Below, one piece after another: positions 5,114 to 7,819 of a stretch of DNA of 7,819 nt. The stretch spans positions 1 to 7,819 of the forward strand of contig JBJHCH010000142.1 in the NCBI GenBank assembly GCA_050485905.1, given 5' to 3'. The notes beneath the pieces are model-generated. The model had not been told where the DNA came from. It saw nothing but the letters and a program-made list of their open reading frames with translations, and ran no database searches. Numbering within the stretch: the stretch's first letter is position 1; each line of letters begins with the position of its first letter. The stretch is from JAWLCA01 sp050485905. GTDB taxonomy: Bacteria > Pseudomonadota > Alphaproteobacteria > Rhodobacterales > Rhodobacteraceae. Position numbers and translations under genes: made by a program.

Positions 5114-6375
5114 CAGGCGGCGAGCCTGTCGCGCAGGGTCTGCAGGTAAGGCGCGTTGCTGGCCGGGCCGTAGAGCGCCAGCGCGCCCTGGGCATCCTGC
5201 GCCATGCGGGCGGCGAAGTCGCGCACGCCCTCGGTGGTCACGGCATCGATCCGCGCCACCGTCTCGTCCAGATCCGGCACCCGGCCCCAGATCGACAGCA
5301 GCCGTGCCATCCGCTCTGCCCGGCCGGTGGAACTTTCCAGCCCCATCAGCATCCCGGCCTTCATCTGTGATCGCGCGCGGGCCACCTCTGCCTCTGTCAT
5401 GTCCTCGGCGGCGCGCTTCATCTCGTCTATGGTCAACCCGGCAAGTTCCGCGATCTCCTCGGCCCCGGTGCCGGCATAGATCGTCAGCAGCCCGGTATCC
5501 TCGTAGGCGCCTGCCTGGGCGAAGATGGAATAGCAGAGCCCCCGTTCCTCGCGCAGTTTTTGGAACAGGCGCGAGGACATGCCGCCGCCCAGCGCGGTGG
5601 CGAAGATCTGGGCGGTGTAGAAATCGGCATGCCGATAGCCCGGCGCCTCGAACCCCAGCGCGAAATGCACCTGTTCCAGATCGCGCACCTCGCGCCGCTC
5701 GCCGGGGCTGAAGCGCGCGCCCTCGATCTGCGGCGCACCCACCGGGCGGAGCCGGCCAAACAGCGCCACCGCCTCGTCCACGATGCGGTCGTGATCGACG
5801 GAGCCGGCGGCCGAGAGGATCATCTGGTCGGGGCCGTAGTGCTGGGAGACGAAGCGGCGCAGGTCGTCGCCGCCATAGCCCGCGATCCGGTCGGATGGGC
5901 CGAGGATCGACCGGCCCATCGGCTGGTTCGGATAGGCGGCTTCCTGCAACCAGTCGAAGATGACGTCGTCGGGCGTGTCCAGCGCCTGCCCGATCTCCTG
6001 CAGGATCACGCCGCGCTCCACCTCGATCTCCTTCTGCACGAAGGCCGGGTTCAGCGTGATGTCGGCGATCACGTCGAGCGCGAGCGGCACGTCAGCCTCC
6101 AGCACGCGGGCGTAGTAGGCCGTCATCTCGCGGCTGGTGTAGGCGTTGATATAGCCGCCCACATCCTCGATCTCTTCAGCGATCTGCAGGGCGCTTCGCC
6201 GGGCGGTGCCCTTGAAGGCCATGTGTTCGAGGAAATGCGCGATGCCGTTCTGATCCTCGGCCTCGTGCCGCCCACCGGCATTGACCCAGAGACCTATGGC
6301 GGCGGATTTCAGCCCCGGCATATCCTCGGTGACGACACGGAAGCCGTTGGACAGGGTCGTGAGGCGCGTGGTCAA
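5113..6375 (-). CDS. M16-family zinc peptidase (mitochondrial processing peptidase-like)
   Basis: A 420-residue M16B peptidase, the bacterial counterpart of the mitochondrial processing peptidase beta subunit. The inverted zinc motif is H47-F-L-E50-H51, with the distal ligand E127 exactly 76 residues after H51, so the catalytic set is complete. The glycine-rich region (GGGMSSRLFQKLREERGLCY) in the second half is typical of the family's substrate-binding lobe. No signal peptide is present, so the protein is predicted to be cytoplasmic. The start is a TTG at 6375, supported by AAAGGA 7 nt before it and by the family's MTTRLTTLSNGFRV beginning. It overlaps the thrC stop by 4 nt (TTGA). Substrates of the single-subunit bacterial enzymes are poorly known. 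It is followed by the acetyltransferase gene with a one-base overlap. Confidence 0.95.
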   Translation of the reverse strand: MTTRLTTLSNGFRVVTEDMPGLKSAAIGLWVNAGGRHEAEDQNGIAHFLEHMAFKGTARRSALQIAEEIEDVGGYINAYTSREMTAYYARVLEADVPLALDVIADITLNPAFVQKEIEVERGVILQEIGQALDTPDDVIFDWLQEAAYPNQPMGRSILGPSDRIAGYGGDDLRRFVSQHYGPDQMILSAAGSVDHDRIVDEAVALFGRLRPVGAPQIEGARFSPGERREVRDLEQVHFALGFEAPGYRHADFYTAQIFATALGGGMSSRLFQKLREERGLCYSIFAQAGAYEDTGLLTIYAGTGAEEIAELAGLTIDEMKRAAEDMTEAEVARARSQMKAGMLMGLESSTGRAERMARLLSIWGRVPDLDETVARIDAVTTEGVRDFAARMAQDAQGALALYGPASNAPYLQTLRDRLAA

Positions 6376-7760
6376 TGCGCGATCCTTTCGCGGATGAGGG
6401 ATTCGATCGCGCCGAGGCCGTTCGTCACCTCTGTCACGCGCTCTGCCCTGTCAAAGAGGTCTGCCATGCGCGGCGGCAGCGACGGGCGGATGCCGGTCGC
6501 CTCGGCCACCGCATCGGGGAACTTGGCGGGATGCGCAGTGGCCAGCGTCACCATCGGGTTGGTCGAAAGGTGCTGTTCGGCGACATGGACGCCGACGGCG
6601 GAGTGGGGGCAAAGAAGCTCTCCGGTCGCCGCAAGCGTGCGGGCGATGGCGGCGGTGGTTTCCGCGTCCGACGCGCGGCCCGAGGCGAAGCCCTCGCGCA
6701 GGTATTCCAGCGCGCCCTGGCTGACCGAGAAGGCGCCGGCGGTTTTCAGCGCCTCCATCTGCTGCGCAACCGCCGCGCCGTCGCGGCCGTAGGCCTCGAA
6801 CAGCAGGCGTTCGAAGTTCGACGAAACCTGAATGTCCATTGACGGGCTGATCGAGGGGCGCACGCCCTCGGTCCGATACTCACCCGTCGCCAGCGTGCGG
6901 TGCAGGATGTCATTCTGGTTGGTTGCGATCACCAGTTTCTCGATGGGCAGCCCCATTTCGCGGGCGATGTGGCCCGCGAAGATGTCACCAAAATTGCCGG
7001 TGGGCACGGTGAAATCCACCGCCCGGTGCGGTGCGCCGAGGCTGGTAGCGGCAGAGAAGTAATAGACAACCTGCGCCAGCACCCGCGCCCAGTTGATCGA
7101 ATTGACCCCCGCCAGCCCGACCGCATCGCGGAAGGCGAAGTCGTTGAACATGTCCTTTACCCGCGCCTGGCAGTCGTCGAAATCGCCGTGCAGCGCCAGC
7201 GCTTGGACGTTCGATTCCGTGGGCGTGGTCATCTGGCGGCGCTGCACCTCGGACACGCGGCCATGCGGGAACAGGATGAAGACATCGACATTGGACAGGC
7301 CACGAAACGCCTCGATCGCCGCCGATCCGGTGTCGCCGCTGGTGGCGCCGACTATGGTGATGCGGTTGCCGGAACGGGCAAGTGCCGCCTGCATCATCTG
7401 CCCGATGAGTTGCATGGCGAAATCCTTGAACGCCAGCGTCGGCCCGTGGAACAGTTCCAGCAGGAAGTGGTCGGGGGCGAGTTGCTTCAAGGGCGCGCGG
7501 GCCGGGTGGCCAAAGCCGGCATAGGCGCTGGCAATCAGGTTGCGGAAGGTGTCATCGGCGAAGGTATCGCCGAGATACGGGCGCATCACGGCAAAGGCGA
7601 TCTCTTCGTAGGGGCGACCAGCCAGTGCCGCGATTTCGTCGGGCGACATCGTCGGCACGGTGTCGGGCACGTAAAGCCCGCCGTCGCGGGCCAGGCCCGT
7701 CATCATCGCCTCTTCGAAGCTCAGCACCGGGGCCGCGCCCCGGGTGGAAACATACCGCAT
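6372..7760 (-). CDS. thrC: Threonine synthase
   Basis: A PLP-dependent lyase that converts O-phospho-L-homoserine to L-threonine and phosphate, the last step of threonine synthesis in the cytoplasm. At 462 residues it matches the longer proteobacterial/fungal class of threonine synthases rather than the ~350-residue class. Features: MRYVSTRG at the N-terminus, DGGLYVP (26-32), the PLP lysine K112 in HGPTLAFKDFAMQ, the phosphate-binding GATSGDTGSAAIEAF (138-152), NSINWARVLAQ (220-230), and PTGNFGDIFAGH (253-264). ATG 7760 is preceded by AAGGGG (7771-7766, 5-nt spacer), which overlaps the stop codon of the probable SURF1 gene. The gene overlaps the M16 gene by 4 nt, so the two are very probably cotranscribed. 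No threonine/isoleucine attenuator leader is seen in the short upstream sequence available. Confidence 0.97.
   Translation of the reverse strand: MRYVSTRGAAPVLSFEEAMMTGLARDGGLYVPDTVPTMSPDEIAALAGRPYEEIAFAVMRPYLGDTFADDTFRNLIASAYAGFGHPARAPLKQLAPDHFLLELFHGPTLAFKDFAMQLIGQMMQAALARSGNRITIVGATSGDTGSAAIEAFRGLSNVDVFILFPHGRVSEVQRRQMTTPTESNVQALALHGDFDDCQARVKDMFNDFAFRDAVGLAGVNSINWARVLAQVVYYFSAATSLGAPHRAVDFTVPTGNFGDIFAGHIAREMGLPIEKLVIATNQNDILHRTLATGEYRTEGVRPSISPSMDIQVSSNFERLLFEAYGRDGAAVAQQMEALKTAGAFSVSQGALEYLREGFASGRASDAETTAAIARTLAATGELLCPHSAVGVHVAEQHLSTNPMVTLATAHPAKFPDAVAEATGIRPSLPPRMADLFDRAERVTEVTNGLGAIESLIRERIAH
6376..6388 (-). promoter_or_regulatory. Ribosome-binding site supporting a TTG start of the M16 gene
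   Basis: On the minus strand AAAGGA (6388-6383) lies within the last codons of thrC, with a 7-nt spacer to TTG 6375. No ATG or GTG is better placed, so the rare TTG start is the best choice. Confidence 0.65.
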
Positions 7761-7769
7761 CGTCGCCCC

Positions 7770-7819
7770 TTATGCCGGTCTGCGCCTGATACGCCACAGA
7801 AGGAACAGTGTCATCCCCG
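7770..7819 (-). CDS. Probable SURF1-family cytochrome oxidase assembly protein, last residues only
   Basis: On the minus strand the frame reads GMTLFLLWRIRRRPA and stops at TAA 7772-7770. A hydrophobic stretch ending in a basic tail is what the C-terminal transmembrane helix of SURF1 proteins looks like, and SURF1 upstream of thrC is the gene order I recall from Rhodobacterales. Only about 15 codons are inside the window, so the call rests on this short tail and on context. Another small membrane protein is possible. Confidence 0.45.
   Translation of the reverse strand, partial: GMTLFLLWRIRRRPA

Noticed and set aside
5560..6792. 410-codon plus-strand open frame opposite the M16 and thrC genes
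   Set aside because: It spans the junction of two certain genes and has no family motif; it is an antisense shadow.

Overview
The window looks like a chromosomal segment of an alphaproteobacterium, most likely a member of the Rhodobacterales (Rhodobacteraceae). The reasons are high GC, strong GC bias at third codon positions, closely packed genes, and on the minus strand the gene order SURF1-like tail > threonine synthase > M16 processing-peptidase homologue > RimJ/RimL-type acetyltransferase, which I recall as common in that group. I see no insertion sequence, prophage gene, CRISPR array, tRNA or rRNA.

Plus-strand part (1-2112): the 3' end of a YgjP-type (DUF45) zinc metallopeptidase gene, cut by the window edge. 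Then comes a GntR-family regulator with an FCD domain (309-959). A 283-nt intergenic region (960-1242) follows, and then mtnP, encoding 5'-methylthioadenosine phosphorylase (1243-2112). That intergenic region is the least ordinary part of the window. It holds two diverged copies of a ~100-bp unit with a 103-bp period. Each copy is itself built from 11-bp units around CACGTG/CGTGCA, and the second copy ends in two back-to-back stem-loops.

Minus-strand part (2219-7819): a tightly packed gene set read from right to left. It starts with the last codons of a probable SURF1 gene, followed by thrC, an M16 peptidase starting at TTG, and a GNAT acetyltransferase. After a 44-nt gap come a secreted metallo-beta-lactamase-fold protein and a FAD-linked D-2-hydroxyacid dehydrogenase. 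Overlaps of 4, 1 and 8 nt, plus a thrC ribosome-binding site that overlaps the SURF1 stop, suggest one or two polycistronic transcripts with translational coupling. mtnP and the dehydrogenase are convergent across a 106-nt gap with no clear terminator.

Functionally this is mostly housekeeping: amino-acid synthesis, purine/methionine salvage, protein processing and modification, and hydroxyacid oxidation. I found no convincing new multi-gene system. The items most worth a second look are the phased 11-bp repeat array upstream of mtnP and the MBL-fold protein whose usual metal-ligand motif is altered.
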